In this document: positions 35,316 to 48,388 of the stretch, piece by piece
How the letters are laid out: each line of letters begins with the position of its first letter
Position numbering within the stretch: position 1 is the stretch's first letter
Assembly: GCA_038496445.1 (NCBI GenBank)
Contig: JALMLS010000369.1
Span: 124,001-188,000, forward strand
Direction: 5' to 3'
DNA: 64,000 bases
Source: Trichosphaerium sp. ATCC 40318
Lineage: Eukaryota > Discosea > Flabellinia > Trichosidae
The notes under the pieces: model-generated
Databases searched by the model: none
What the model was told of the DNA's origin: nothing
The model's input: the letters and a program-made list of their open reading frames with translations, nothing else
Program-made: the position numbers and the translations under genes

Positions 35316-38300
35316 TTACATTACCAGCTGGTCGATATTTAACCTACCAGATACCTCCAAAGAGCGTCTTCTGATTTGTTTAGTGCGTTCTCCAATAACC
35401 TCCGTCATTGACATTACGAATAATTTTCTGTCATCTGCACCGTCCATTACAAGCTTTAAAGTACTAGTGCCTTCATTATCATTGTAGAGGACTTGTATCA
35501 ACGAGGGATCTACAAAAAAAGGAAATTATTAATAAATCGTCTCAAACCGCGTTGGCGTAGCTTGCTAGACGTACTTGCGGTAGATGGTATAACTCTTACA
35601 AGCTTACTACCAATGATAGATAAGTTGACCTTAAACTGTTTCTTCTTTTTTTCTGTAAGAAGAAACAGGTCGTCGAAAAGAAAGTATTGTAACTTTATGT
35701 TACTTCCTGTAGATGACTTTCTCTTTGCCATACCACGTCCAATCAAAACACCCTAAATGAATAAGAAATAGCTCTTACAAGGCACATGAGTGTTAACACC
35801 AATGAAACTTACCTCAGCAAGTAACCGTCGTTTGTTGTTGGACGGAAGCTAAAAAAAACCGTTAATCATTTATTTCTTACAAAACAAGAATGTACCTTTT
35901 TATACCCTACAATTGTCTTTGCTATCTGAGGTACTATATCCTCCTGTTCCTGTTTTCTTTTGGTCTCGTTTAAATCAGCAGTTAGATTTTCTAGTCGCCG
36001 CTGTACCATCCTACAATGCAACAAATTAGAATCGTTCTGTGTAAAACTTCAAATAGTACTCTAATATATGTGCATCTTCGTGTGTCACATGAGTGTATTT
36101 TTTGAGTTCTTTGAGGAGTAAGATATACCGTGGTATTCCTTTGCTAGAGTAAGATACGACAAGTGTTTAAATAATTCCATACGCTGTATAGGTTGTATAA
36201 TGATATCGAACAAATCGCAATAATGCATTCTTGGATTTTTGTACAAGTCCTATTTTATCGGGTAAATTGAAATGTATCTTCCACTTTTGGTGAACTTTTA
36301 GATACCTCTAGAAAGTGTTTGAACTTTGAATTGTTTTTCTTGTGTTCCAGAAATGAAGATATAGCACTACACGATGATAAGCTTCCATTTCAGAAAAAAA
36401 AAAAAAAGTACCTGTCGTAGTTGTTGATGTATGATTGGTATGCAGGCAGCAATTGGATCTAACGTACTATTAATACATTAGAAAGTAGATGTGATACGTA
36501 CTAGGTCAAGAAATAAATCTCCAAGTACAGTTTGACGCGTCCAATCTGCCATTCGTTTTTTAAGTTTGTCATAAAAGAATGCATTTATTTTTTGGATAAC
36601 TTCCAAACTATAAAAGACTACAACACACATCAACAAAAAAATAACTGTATAAAACAGAATGAATAGGCGCACTATTTCTAATAGATTCTCGATCCAAGAT
36701 AGGATGCTTACTGAACAAAGCCCGTTTAAGAGGTTGAACAGCATACTAAAAAAAAACTATTAAATACAACGACTCGAAACTTGAATATAGGCGTACTTTT
36801 ATAGCAACCTCCAAATTTTGTACATAAGTTTTCTCTAAACGAGCAAAGTCAATACAAAAAAACCAAAGCAGTGCACAACTAAGAAAACCTTTTTTTCATA
36901 CCTGTTTCCATAATCTCCATAGCAATCTTCAAACGACGTGTTTCCATAAACTGTGGTGTACAAGGTAATTTTTTACTAGTAGCACCAGCAGAAATACTCC
37001 GTGCTCTAGAGTACCCGTCCGTGTGAATGCTTGTTACAGCACGTACATCAACGCTGATAGGAGAAATCTGCGGCCTTCTATTACATTGAGCAATGGACAA
37101 TGATCTCATAGATCGCCTGCTGCTGGATACACCAGAACGTGGTGCGTTCAAGCTTCGAGTCTCTGATTGATCATAGTCAATACTAACCAACGCTTGTTCG
37201 ACCCAATCAGCAACTTCAGGTACCAAGCAAGTCATACTTGCTTTTCTTGATTTTGGTGTTAGTGGTCTTGGCGGACTCAAAATCGACATGGTATCGGATT
37301 TCTAAGAAAGGAAAAAAAGTGGTTAACAAAAAAAAACAGTAACAAATAACGGAAAGAAGTAATTGACTTACAGAATCTGCAGCACGTTCCCTCTGTGCTA
37401 TGACATCATGCATAGCTACTAACTCAGGAATAGAGTTCCTTGATCCTTGTTTAATCGCTGCAATATTATCTGCAAACACCACAGATCGCCTACGGCCTCT
37501 GACAGTATCATTTTTTTTAGACGATTCTTCAGCCTCCATTACTTTTTGTAATGACACTACATAAGATCTTATCTCTTTATCATCCTGAAAGTCATTCATA
37601 AGTGGCTGTAACGTTTTACCAGATCTAAAAAAAGAGTTATTCTCAACTTAATCAACATTGTATGCCGTACATAGTCTTTCTAGCCATTTTTCGTTTCTCA
37701 TGCTTCGAAAATATCTTTATACTCTTAGACCTCCGTCTAGGTGGAGTAGTCGCTGTATTTGGAGCACTTCTAGATCGTGACACCTTATCTGATTTTATTT
37801 CAGTTCGTATCTGAGGTCTAGGTTGAGGGTTCACTACGCATGGAGGTCAGAATATAATCACAATCAACCAAATAATCTACGTACTTTTTTTCGACAATCT
37901 TCTTATTCCTTTTGTGTCGGTTTGTGATTTAAGAAGGAATCCGAGATAGACACGCATTGCGCAATCGTCAGGGTTACTTACAACATCGTCTGCACACAGT
38001 ATTTTTGGTACACGTAGCTCTTCATAGGCGGCAGTTAGTGCGCGATCAATGTCATTATGAGCATTTCCTACAACGATATTAGTTTTCGGTTTAATACCTT
38101 GAATGACCTGTCAGAGACTCCATTGGACATATTCCCGGCTTTATGCTGTCCACGAGAGCTGTGAGAGCTGTAGCGTCCGCCCATCTTCAGAAAAATGTAA
38201 GTAAACGCGCTTTTGTTGATTAGCAGTAGTACGAGGAGTGTGCGCGTGGGGTTAGGACGTGATAGGTTTTTATCTGCTTTGAGACCCATTCGAACTCTCT

Positions 38301-38952
38301 ATTCAAGTGATAGTGGTTTATTAATGCCCTATGCGTGTTAAGAGTCAAAAAAGACAAAAAAAACCGTTAGTACCACAAGAAGTTTAAAATAATAGGTGTG
38401 TCGCCGTGTACAATATCTGCGGGTTCGCCTACACGATTTTAGGCGTCATTTTAGATTATTAGTAGCAGAAAGGCTGTAACGTACAAGAATACAACTGTAG
38501 TCCTTCAGCTGCTATGAAGTCGAACACCTGTTTACTAAGTTAGAAAAAATAACTGCCAGTGGAACGTCGAAAATATGTGTCTACGTAAAACCCTTCTACT
38601 CGTAGTTGACGCACCTTGCTCATGTTATCCAGAAAATCTTCTACTGTTCTTGGCGCTTTGTTGTGTTCTATCAGCGGTTTTTTAGACAGGACCTTTGTTT
38701 TTGCGTTAGACAACGATATGTGAATTCTAAAACGCTACCTGTATTAACCGTATGAGCAAAAGGCCATTTGAGAGGTCTGCTTCTAAATTATGAATATGTA
38801 ACTTTGCGTCCTTTAAATGCACATTGCACCAACCGGTAAACACCTTATTGGAGTTAAAACAAGGAGTTTTACGATTGAATCAAAAAAGGTAAAATTGGTA
38901 CCCTCTTTCGCGTAGCTGCATCAATTTTAGGTGAATTAGGGCGAATAGACAT
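35316..38952 (-). CDS. Filamin-type actin-binding domain (CH-CH) fused to RhoGEF (DH-PH)
   Basis: The ATG at 38952 gives MSIRPNSPKIDAATRKR, spliced to CH1: VFTGWCNVHLKDAKLHIHNL, EADLSNGLLLIRLIQ, TVEDFLDNMSKVFDFIAAEG and EPADIVHGDTPIILNFLW. CH2 has ATALTALVDSIKPGICP and then NDIDRALTAAYEELRVPKI, VVSNPDDCAMRVYLGFLLK. Both match filamin/alpha-actinin tandem CH modules. A long basic, Ser-rich linker follows (SRSRSAPNTATTPPRRRSKS). The DH domain then starts EKTYVQNLEVAIK and has PIQRIPRYILLLKELKKYT, the conserved CR3. The PH domain reads LIGRGMAKRKS, LQYFLFDDLFLLTEKKKKQ and FVMSMTEVIGERTKQIRRRS. At least twelve introns. It likely activates Rho GTPases on actin filaments. Confidence 0.88.
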
Positions 38953-39764
38953 CGCCACTACCTTGGGTTGTTGCAAGTTAGGTAAGTTTCCTTTTAAGGC
39001 TCAATTTAGACTCAGTTGACCGAAACGACACCTATTTTAGGATACAACATATGTGGCTTTCTCAATTCGTAAAAAAGATGGCTGGGGTATACATAAGTTT
39101 GAAAGCGCGTTTTGTAATTATTTGCAATCGATAAACAATGCCGGTTCGTTTATCAGCGTTAAGACAAGTACTGGTAAGGCGATAAATACTTGGCATGTAG
39201 TTTTAACAACAAATGACGTTTCATAGCGTTTTTATTGAGTTTATTCGAATGGTTGTCACTTCCACCCACAACTATGCCCTTGAGGTATAGCTACAAATAG
39301 GATACTGCACTATAAGTTCTTGTTACTGAAAAAAAAAAGGCGTCACTAAACATTTATCCAATTGTCTACGCAAACCAGGCCACGTAGTTATAACTACTGA
39401 AATATTTATTAAATACACTACATCTATAGCCTTTGGGAATTCTGCGGGCTTGAACAATTAAAAATGTTTATCTACAATGTCCTAATGAACCGCGTGCTGG
39501 AATTGCCATTGGCCTTGACGAAACGTGAGGTGAAAACAAAGCTCGTGCTTTGTTCCCGCGAACTTGAGTGTCGTCGGATGATTCTACAATGCGATACGTA
39601 GGCGTCTTGGCTGCTTTTGGGAACATGTTAAAGCATATATGAACACCTGAAAGCGAGTAAGAAAAATGTCAAGTGGAATTTGTAGTTTTTGAGTGGCTAT
39701 ACGCGCCAAAGGTAGTTTCAGAGTAGAAAAGTATTCAAGAGTAAGCTATGTTCTGAAAAAAGTT
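38953..39764. other. Spacer with two small open frames
   Basis: The plus strand is open over about 39040-39228 (DTTYVAFSIRKKDGWGIHKF ... VVLTTNDVS) after an AG acceptor-like site, without an obvious first exon. The minus strand has an ATG frame of 52 codons at 39468-39626 (MFPKAAKTPTYRIVESSDDT). Neither has a family I recognise; either could be real. Confidence 0.3.
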
Positions 39765-40085
39765 TTAAGAGCGTCCGCTCGCTCGCTGGTTGTTTGAATA
39801 CCCCAAAACGTAGTTTTTACGCGTACGCGCGGGTTTTACGCTGCGGAAAATCTTATTTTGGCGCTCAGTAAAAAAAAGCGTACAGTGAGCAATTCTAGCG
39901 GTGCATTCGTGCCATTTACTGCTAACAAGCGAGCACGCTATCCACGTAGATGCGTAATCCGTATCGCTTACTTGTTTAGCGGATGACAACACTCTGCATA
40001 ATAAACGTGAGGTAAGCTTGTTAACAGGCCCTGGGGTATGCTCGAGGAAGAGGTGGAATTCAAGCTGTTTTCTTGGGGAACTCAT
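39765..40085 (-). CDS. Hypothetical 106-residue protein, possibly F-box-like
   Basis: Single uninterrupted frame from ATG 40085 (MSSPRKQLEFHLFLEHTPGP) to a stop at 39765. The central part LTSRLLCRVLSS ... STWIACSLVSSKWHECT loosely follows the end of an F-box (a 'LL..IL' helix, then 'AS.VC+.W'), but the usual start is weak. The C-terminus is basic. No signal peptide or membrane span. Real coding is likely from its length; the function is a guess. Confidence 0.35.
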   Translation of the reverse strand: MSSPRKQLEFHLFLEHTPGPVNKLTSRLLCRVLSSAKQVSDTDYASTWIACSLVSSKWHECTARIAHCTLFFTERQNKIFRSVKPARTRKNYVLGYSNNQRASGRS

Positions 40086-40269
40086 GGCGTAGTGGTGTAT
40101 ACTGTAAGTATGTAGCGTGAAAGGGAAACGTGATCCTGTTGATGCGATAGTGGGGTGATGTTAGTAAATTAAAACCCAAACTGGGAAGGTGATGACTTCA
40201 ACAGCCAATCCGGACTTTAAAATATTGAGAGCAGATTTGTCGAGAATAGTTTGGTTTTTAATTGTAAGT

Positions 40270-41802
40270 TTAATAGTAACCTAGCAAGTTAGCAACATCC
40301 TCGCGAATGTGTAATACTTGAATGGTTGGCCTTCCTGAGAACCTAGCCATGAACGATCCTTGTACTGGTTGCATATCAGTTACAGTTACACTGCCTGAAC
40401 AGCGCCATAGTATTGTTGCTTTTTGATACATACTATTCCCTTCACAATTTACGGAAATTGTAGCAGATTGCGCCTTCCCTACTCCTGGCCAAAAAGGAAA
40501 CTTTGCATAATGAGAGCGAAATATTGTCTCTGATACTGCTGTTCTCGCTCCTTCTAAGCGTTGATCACTTCGAAATGTGTTAGTATCCTCAATTTTAAAG
40601 GAAAATCTTACTCGTTGATCTTGTTCAAGTACTCAGAGATTGCAGAACCATAGTCCTGCCACGTTTTAACATTGCCTTGGCCATTTACTTTGAGAGACAC
40701 TTTGGTCGTAATTTCGAACGCTTGCACGGCACCAGTTTTCTGGTACTTCTTGAGCGCGTTTTGGGCAGTTGTTATTGCAGTAGATGCTTTTTGGTTTTTG
40801 TTTGTTCGTGAAACCTCATCGTTCATTCGCTTCATAACTTTCTTTAGAGCTAATTTATCTGCCCGAGTGTATTTGAACACCAAGTTATTATATGGGTTTG
40901 CTACATCCAATATCAACGGTCTAAGGAGGTTAATACACAACAGCGAAAGAAGTGAGAAAAATAGAGTCTTTTAAAAAATCACGTGGCGTACTTTTTGGAC
41001 TTTAATGTTTTGGGAATATACTTTCTATAATTGCCATCCTTGTTCAAGATAATGTGAATGTTTTCAAAGTCTTCAACTGCCTCCAATGCGAGGTATGCTA
41101 ATGATTGAATATCTTTCGGATTATATTTCTCGTTCACGTGCAAAGTAATAAGCTCTAAAATATAAGCTCTAGGATTTCCTTTGTTATTATGTTCCTCGCG
41201 CTTTTTTTTTACTTTTCGGATGAATTCGCGGACGTGTGGTTTGCTGTTTCTCAATGCATCCCTCATGAACTGAACTGCTTTCTTAGCAAAGTGCGATGAG
41301 AACACATGCTTCCTACGCCAAGAAAACTGTTGTATCTCTTTCCAGACTAGAGGCCAATAGCTGTTACCATATTTTTGTACTAAACAAAAACAATGTTAGA
41401 TACGCTTTAGCCACCACAAAAGTTACCTTCGTGCGCTGCTGTGGGTAGCAAGTCAATTTTAACAGTTGTGCTGCCTCTAGTAGCTTCGAATTGAACAGCG
41501 TATGGAGTACAATGTAAATTACGTATGTTGAGATGACCCAAGTGCGTTTGTAGTACATTGGCTACCTTTTCGACAAGTTTTTTCATTAAAATCTCTGAGA
41601 GACTTTGTCTCTTTGTTTTGCTTAAATACAATACTAGATCATAGTCTGAGGATTCAATATCTGTTTTTTTACCTTTTGAACCCGCCTTTAATAAATCAGT
41701 AGCTATAACTCTTCATTTACTTACTTTAAACAGTTCCATAACTGAAAAGTGATGGCGGAGACCTTGACCAAGCTCGTGTATTATACTCCCTGCAGACGTC
41801 AT
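40270..41802 (-). CDS. 2'-5'-oligoadenylate synthase-like nucleotidyltransferase
   Basis: Member of the OAS nucleotidyltransferase family, whose animal members make 2'-5'-linked oligoadenylate on sensing double-stranded RNA. The ATG at 41802 gives MTSAGSIIHELGQG. A 39-nt intron (41686-41724) joins MELFK to AGSKGKKTDIESSDYDLVLY. This holds the GS motif and the metal-binding DxD (SDYD). The third acidic residue lies in STTVKIDLLPT. The OAS1 C-terminal domain follows (FIRKVKKKREEHNNKGNPRA, YILELITLHVNEKYN, PLILDVANPYNNL). An extension of about 100 residues then continues (DQRLEGARTAVSETIF, AQSATISVNCEGNSMYQKAT), joined by a 44-nt intron. The extension matches no family I know. All three catalytic acids are present. 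Confidence 0.8.
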
Positions 41803-41920
41803 GTGGTTTTATAACTGATGTTGGTAGTAAAAAGATACGACGAAAAAATCAGTGTAAAGAAGTTTGTCAAATTAGGTCAAAATGAAATGTGATGATATTT
41901 TCCGTGGTCTTTTTCATTTT

Positions 41921-43751
<1,831 letters not shown>

Positions 43752-44066
43752 TAAAGAAACTAGAGGTGTACTTATTGAATACATCACTTCCTTTGCTGTT
43801 ATAAAACAGTGTACGCCGGTAAATAAGATTTTGAATAAAATACGCGTTAGTGTCAATCTTTACTCAGGAGTTACAAATAACCCTATCTTAATCTCGTCCT
43901 ATCACAAAAACACATGTGACTTAATTTCAAGCTAAGCTGCGTACTCATACAACCCGAACTTCTTCGGAGAAGCAAACGCGAGTGTCACGTGACTCGTGAT
44001 TATTTCTACAAGGGATTTAGTATCTAAGGTTAATTTGATTAAAAATCGTTTAATTTGAAAATTACT
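43752..44066. promoter_or_regulatory. Spacer upstream of receptor copy 2
   Basis: AT-rich, with a CACGTG inside GTCACGTGACTCGTG near 43986 and another just inside the first intron near 44080. No coding signal. A promoter for the receptor is inferred from position. Confidence 0.35.
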
Positions 44067-47000
44067 ATGCATGCTGTAGGCACGTGTTTATTTTATTAAT
44101 ATATTGGCGGACTTTAACTAGGTTAGTTAAATCAGGAAATCTGTTGCTATTAGTCTTTGCGAATCTTTTTGTTGTAGCATACTCGGCTGCTACACAGTTT
44201 GAGAGAGCAGGAGAGGCTGTTATGTATGGAAACAGTTCAAGAATTGTAAGTTCAAGAGCGTAACCCAAACAGAAGCCTAATGTATCTACAGCCTGCGCAG
44301 TTTGGCTTTTTTGGAGCTACCTCAAGTACAGCTGACACTGTTCCTATATTTGTTCGTGCCTATTTCAGTAGGCAACAAGGTGTAAAGCACTTTTTGGATA
44401 GCTGGACCTCGTCTTCGGCAAGTAGTTTACCAAATTCAGTTTTAATCATTCGTAGAATGCGATAGAACAGCATACAGCCTGTGAAAGTGAGTGTCTCACA
44501 CGCGTGAAACCTGGTGTAATATTAACGGAGAGCCCGTTCAATACGGGAGGATGGTCTATTAAAGAAGAAACACATGGTGTGCTTATCAAACATCGAGGAA
44601 CATCATTCGAAATGTTAAACACGTACTAAAGTGATTGTTTTTTAGTTGCCTATGCTTACCAATAAAAGCACTCGATTTCGAAGACCACCTCACCCTGGCT
44701 TGTTTGGCACCTTTTTCGATGTTATAGAAATATACGTTATTGAAGGGACGCTTGCTATTGCCAGGTAAGCGAAATTACAGTTACTTATGGATTGTTGATC
44801 ACTGTTCAAAGGCTTGTATTCTCTGATGGTATAATTATTGATATGATTCAAGTGGAAGATTCGTTTGATATGCCGACAGTAGCTAATTGTAGTGGTGCTC
44901 TTTGCGTTGATACAACCGATTTAATGTTTGGTAAGTTAATGTTCCTATTATGAGGTGCATTTACGCTTTGTAGTTGTTGATGCTTCTCAAAATGTGTTGA
45001 GTGATGAAAATTGTGAGGAAAGAGGTAAACGCGGAAAAGTTATTGTATTAACTCAAATTCAAGGATCAATGTGTACTCAAGGGCCTGGTGGATATGGTTC
45101 TTTCAATAGAGCATCATACGAAGAGTGTTGCACACACTTAAACTGGGACTTGTACTTTCAATTTATGATTGATGTGATCACTCCACTCAAACTTGGAGAG
45201 TATGGATATCGTACTGGTATCACGTTGTATCGAGATACAGCTCAAGTTGTATTGCCTTTGGGGAGTCACTCCAAATCTTACTTTCTCGAGCAACTCAACA
45301 ATACTCGATCGGTAAACTTAGTAGGCGGATGCCACAATGTCACAACCGGTAAGCATGATTCCCAACTTATAAGTATTTTTGTGTAATGTTAAATGTTGTC
45401 AAGGCCTTTCGGTTGCACGTGATCATTTCGATAGCCACGGAAGAAATGGACGAAATAAAAAAGTGATGATTGTCAATCAATACCATGGTTCCAAATGTGC
45501 TGGTTTTGATTCAAATGACAATATCACAAACACTCTCGAATCTGAGGTATCAAAGCAACATAATTTATATGGTATTGAGAAAATATAGGGATTTACAATT
45601 CACTCAATTTCAATCGGATCAACAGACTCCAATCTTCTACCACTTCCAAATACCGTCAATATCACAAACGCCATATTTCTGTCATCACGTGTTTTACCAA
45701 TTATTTCACCTCAAATATGTAAACGTGAGTAGAAAGAAAGCGCTTCTTTGTCACTTCTTCATTTTAATACTCTCCATAGAAGTACGAAGTTTGTGCGGCT
45801 CAACATGCAAAGCAGAATGTACATGCAAACAAGAATGTACATGTCAGAATGCCGGATGCGATGACGCAAATATATGTACAGCAAACAAATGCCGAAGTCC
45901 AGACGAAGGATGTCATTATCCTCAAAATGATATCTTCCCAAACCTTGATGGGCCAAACATACAATGTACACTTTTAGTTTGTTGTAGTGTTTGACAATTT
46001 GTTTAGGTGGCTCACATTCTTTTTGTAATCCAGATTTTTCATTATTTTTTGTACCACTTAAGGACTGTCAAAGTCGTATGCATTTAACCCCGTACTTTGT
46101 TAGCTGCTAATTTTTTTAAAAGCACCAAACGAATGTTTTTATAGCCTTCCATTTGAGTGCAGTGACTCTATAGCAATCCCATGTGACAGTCCTTGTCCTT
46201 CTGGCGATATATGTAACCTATCGTACTGTGATATATCAACTGGAACCTGCGTTACTGAAAAAAGAGTTCCTGGATCACCTGCATTTGTTTGTGAAGAAGG
46301 AGGATCACATACATTGGATTATTGTGACACAAACACTACCAACGAGTTTCCTGTTTCTAATAAGTTTCCAGGGTGTAAAACTGTGAATCTGTCAGATGTA
46401 CGCTAATGTACTTTATATCTTCACAAACCATAACTCTAGATATGCCAAGAACAAACACCACCATGTATGATATACAACCCAAACATAACAAGTTGGCACT
46501 TGGCTCCATTTCAAATTCCAGAAGCTCCAAATCAAACATTCTACAATCCAGAATGCATCTACGAACCTGATCCAAATTGTTTCAGTGATATACTCCCTCT
46601 CGCACCCACAACAATACCTCCCACAACCTCATCACCTACAACTACTCCACCGACAACACTACCTCCGACAACAAGTGCACCACCGACTTCAGCAACTATT
46701 GCAACAACTATCCCTTCATCTGGCGCTGAGTCCTCGGGGTCGTCAGTTGTTGGTACGACAAGGCATCTGATGATTAAAATCTAATTAGATGTAGTGATAG
46801 TAGTTGCGTGCGTTGTAGTTTTTCTACTACTGTTTGTTGTTGTTGGCCTTTTCATTTGTAACTACCATGTTCGTGGAAAACGTAAAGGCCAACCACAAGT
46901 GACAAGTATGACATCTGCTTCCTTGAAAGCAGGAGAGGATGCTCAAGTGTCACCTTATGGTTTTCTACCGGAACGGCTTTCAACTGTAGACGTTAATCTA

Positions 47001-48080
47001 AAATCTGTGAATATTAACTACGAGGACTTGATATTTGGCAAACAACTTGGTTTGTTTTAAAAAGAATGTATATGCGCTTAAACTATTTTTTAGGTGAGGG
47101 CAGTTTTGGGACCGTTATGCAAGCCGAGTACAAAGGAAAGAATGTTGCTGTCAAGATATCAAGCCTTGGCGCTGAAGAGAATCAGAATTTTTTAAGAGAG
47201 GTTAGTGAGACTTTGTTATGCCATTAACTATTGTTCACAGGTTGAAGTAAATATGAGTCTTGATCCTCATCCAAATATTGTTGGCACTTTTGGACTTTGT
47301 TTCCTGGATGGAAAACCAATGTTGGTATTGGAGTTTATGGCAAATGGATCGCTGGAAGAATTGTATAACACAAAGGAAGATGACTTTACATTCAATGAAA
47401 TCAAAACGTTTTTAAGTTCAATTGCAGAAGGGATGACTTTTCTTCATAAAAATAAGATCATTCATCGGTACGTTTAGGTTGCTTATTGATTGGGTTAATG
47501 ACATTGATTTAGGGATCTTGCATGCAGAAATATCTTGGTAGACAATTCCAATTAACCAACAAAACTGACCTTGTGTTTCTAGATATCAGAAGATAACGTT
47601 CTCAAGATAAGTGATTTTGGAATGTCAAGGTAAATATTCCGAAGGTAAATATTAGCATTGTCACTAATTTGGTTCAGAAAATCAGCAATCTCAGGAAAAG
47701 CACAAGAGACGAAGAACGGTATTGGACCAATTCGATGGATGAGTCCAGAGTCCATGCGAAAGTTGTATGAACCTAAAAGTGATGTAAGTCCAAACGCACT
47801 TCCAACAATATTGTTAATGGTTTCGCAGGTTTGGTCATTTGGAATGGTGATGTATGAGCTCATTTACAGGACAATTCCTTTTGGAGAAGTAGATGATTTG
47901 TTCGATCTTGCTGTTCGTATCAGAGATAAAGGATATACACCTGAATTGGATGATCGTGTTCATCAGCAATGGAAGAGTATCATGGATAACTGCTGGGCAT
48001 TTTCTTCTTCTGATAGACCAACTTTCAATAAGTTAAAAACATCCATTAGTAACGCAACTCAGTTCGTAACTAATGAGTAG
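44067..48080 (+). CDS. Receptor tyrosine kinase with VWA and Cys-rich ectodomain (copy 2)
   Basis: Same architecture as copy 1. The first exon is MHAVGT, spliced to a signal peptide (LVKSGNLLLLVFANLFVVAY). The N-terminal region has FGFFGATSSTADTVPIFVRA and HTACESECLTRVKPG. The VWA-like domain begins FVVVDASQNVL (a degenerate MIDAS, DASQN) and contains EYGYRTGITLYRDTAQVVLP and GLSVARDHFDSHGRNGRNKK. Cys modules, SWHLAPFQIPEAPNQTFYNP and a TTxPPTT stalk follow. The span is VIVVACVVVFLLLFVVVGLF. The kinase has GEGSFGTV, VAVKI, HRDLACRN (25-nt exon), DFGMSR, WMSPES and CWAFSSSDRPTF, ending NATQFVTNE. The kinase half is nearly identical to copy 5, introns included. The frame looks intact. Confidence 0.85.
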
Positions 48081-48388
48081 CTTTAACCTGTGGCAGAATA
48101 GTACTTTTACTTTTCTTTTGCTAAGGTACTGTACCTTGTTGCTTATGTTGTAACAGCCCTTAATGAGCATCACGTGGTACTTGTATGTACTCACTATCGT
48201 GTTACTTTTCCCTCAAACGCTTCAGCAACGTTATGTAAATAAAATATCAAAATCAGTGCGAGTATGTTGCCTGTAGCCTTACTACGCTTAAATAACGATA
48301 AAAATAGGGATTTAAAGAGTCACAAGCTCTAAGTATATACAGCGCTTCTGAAAATCCGCTAGCAGTGCCTCAAGATGTTTTCTCGGCG

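Noticed and set aside
41686-41724. In-frame TGA early in the OAS-like gene, suggesting a pseudogene
   Set aside because: A 39-nt GT-AG intron with a branch-like CTGAT removes it and joins the two parts exactly at the GS motif.
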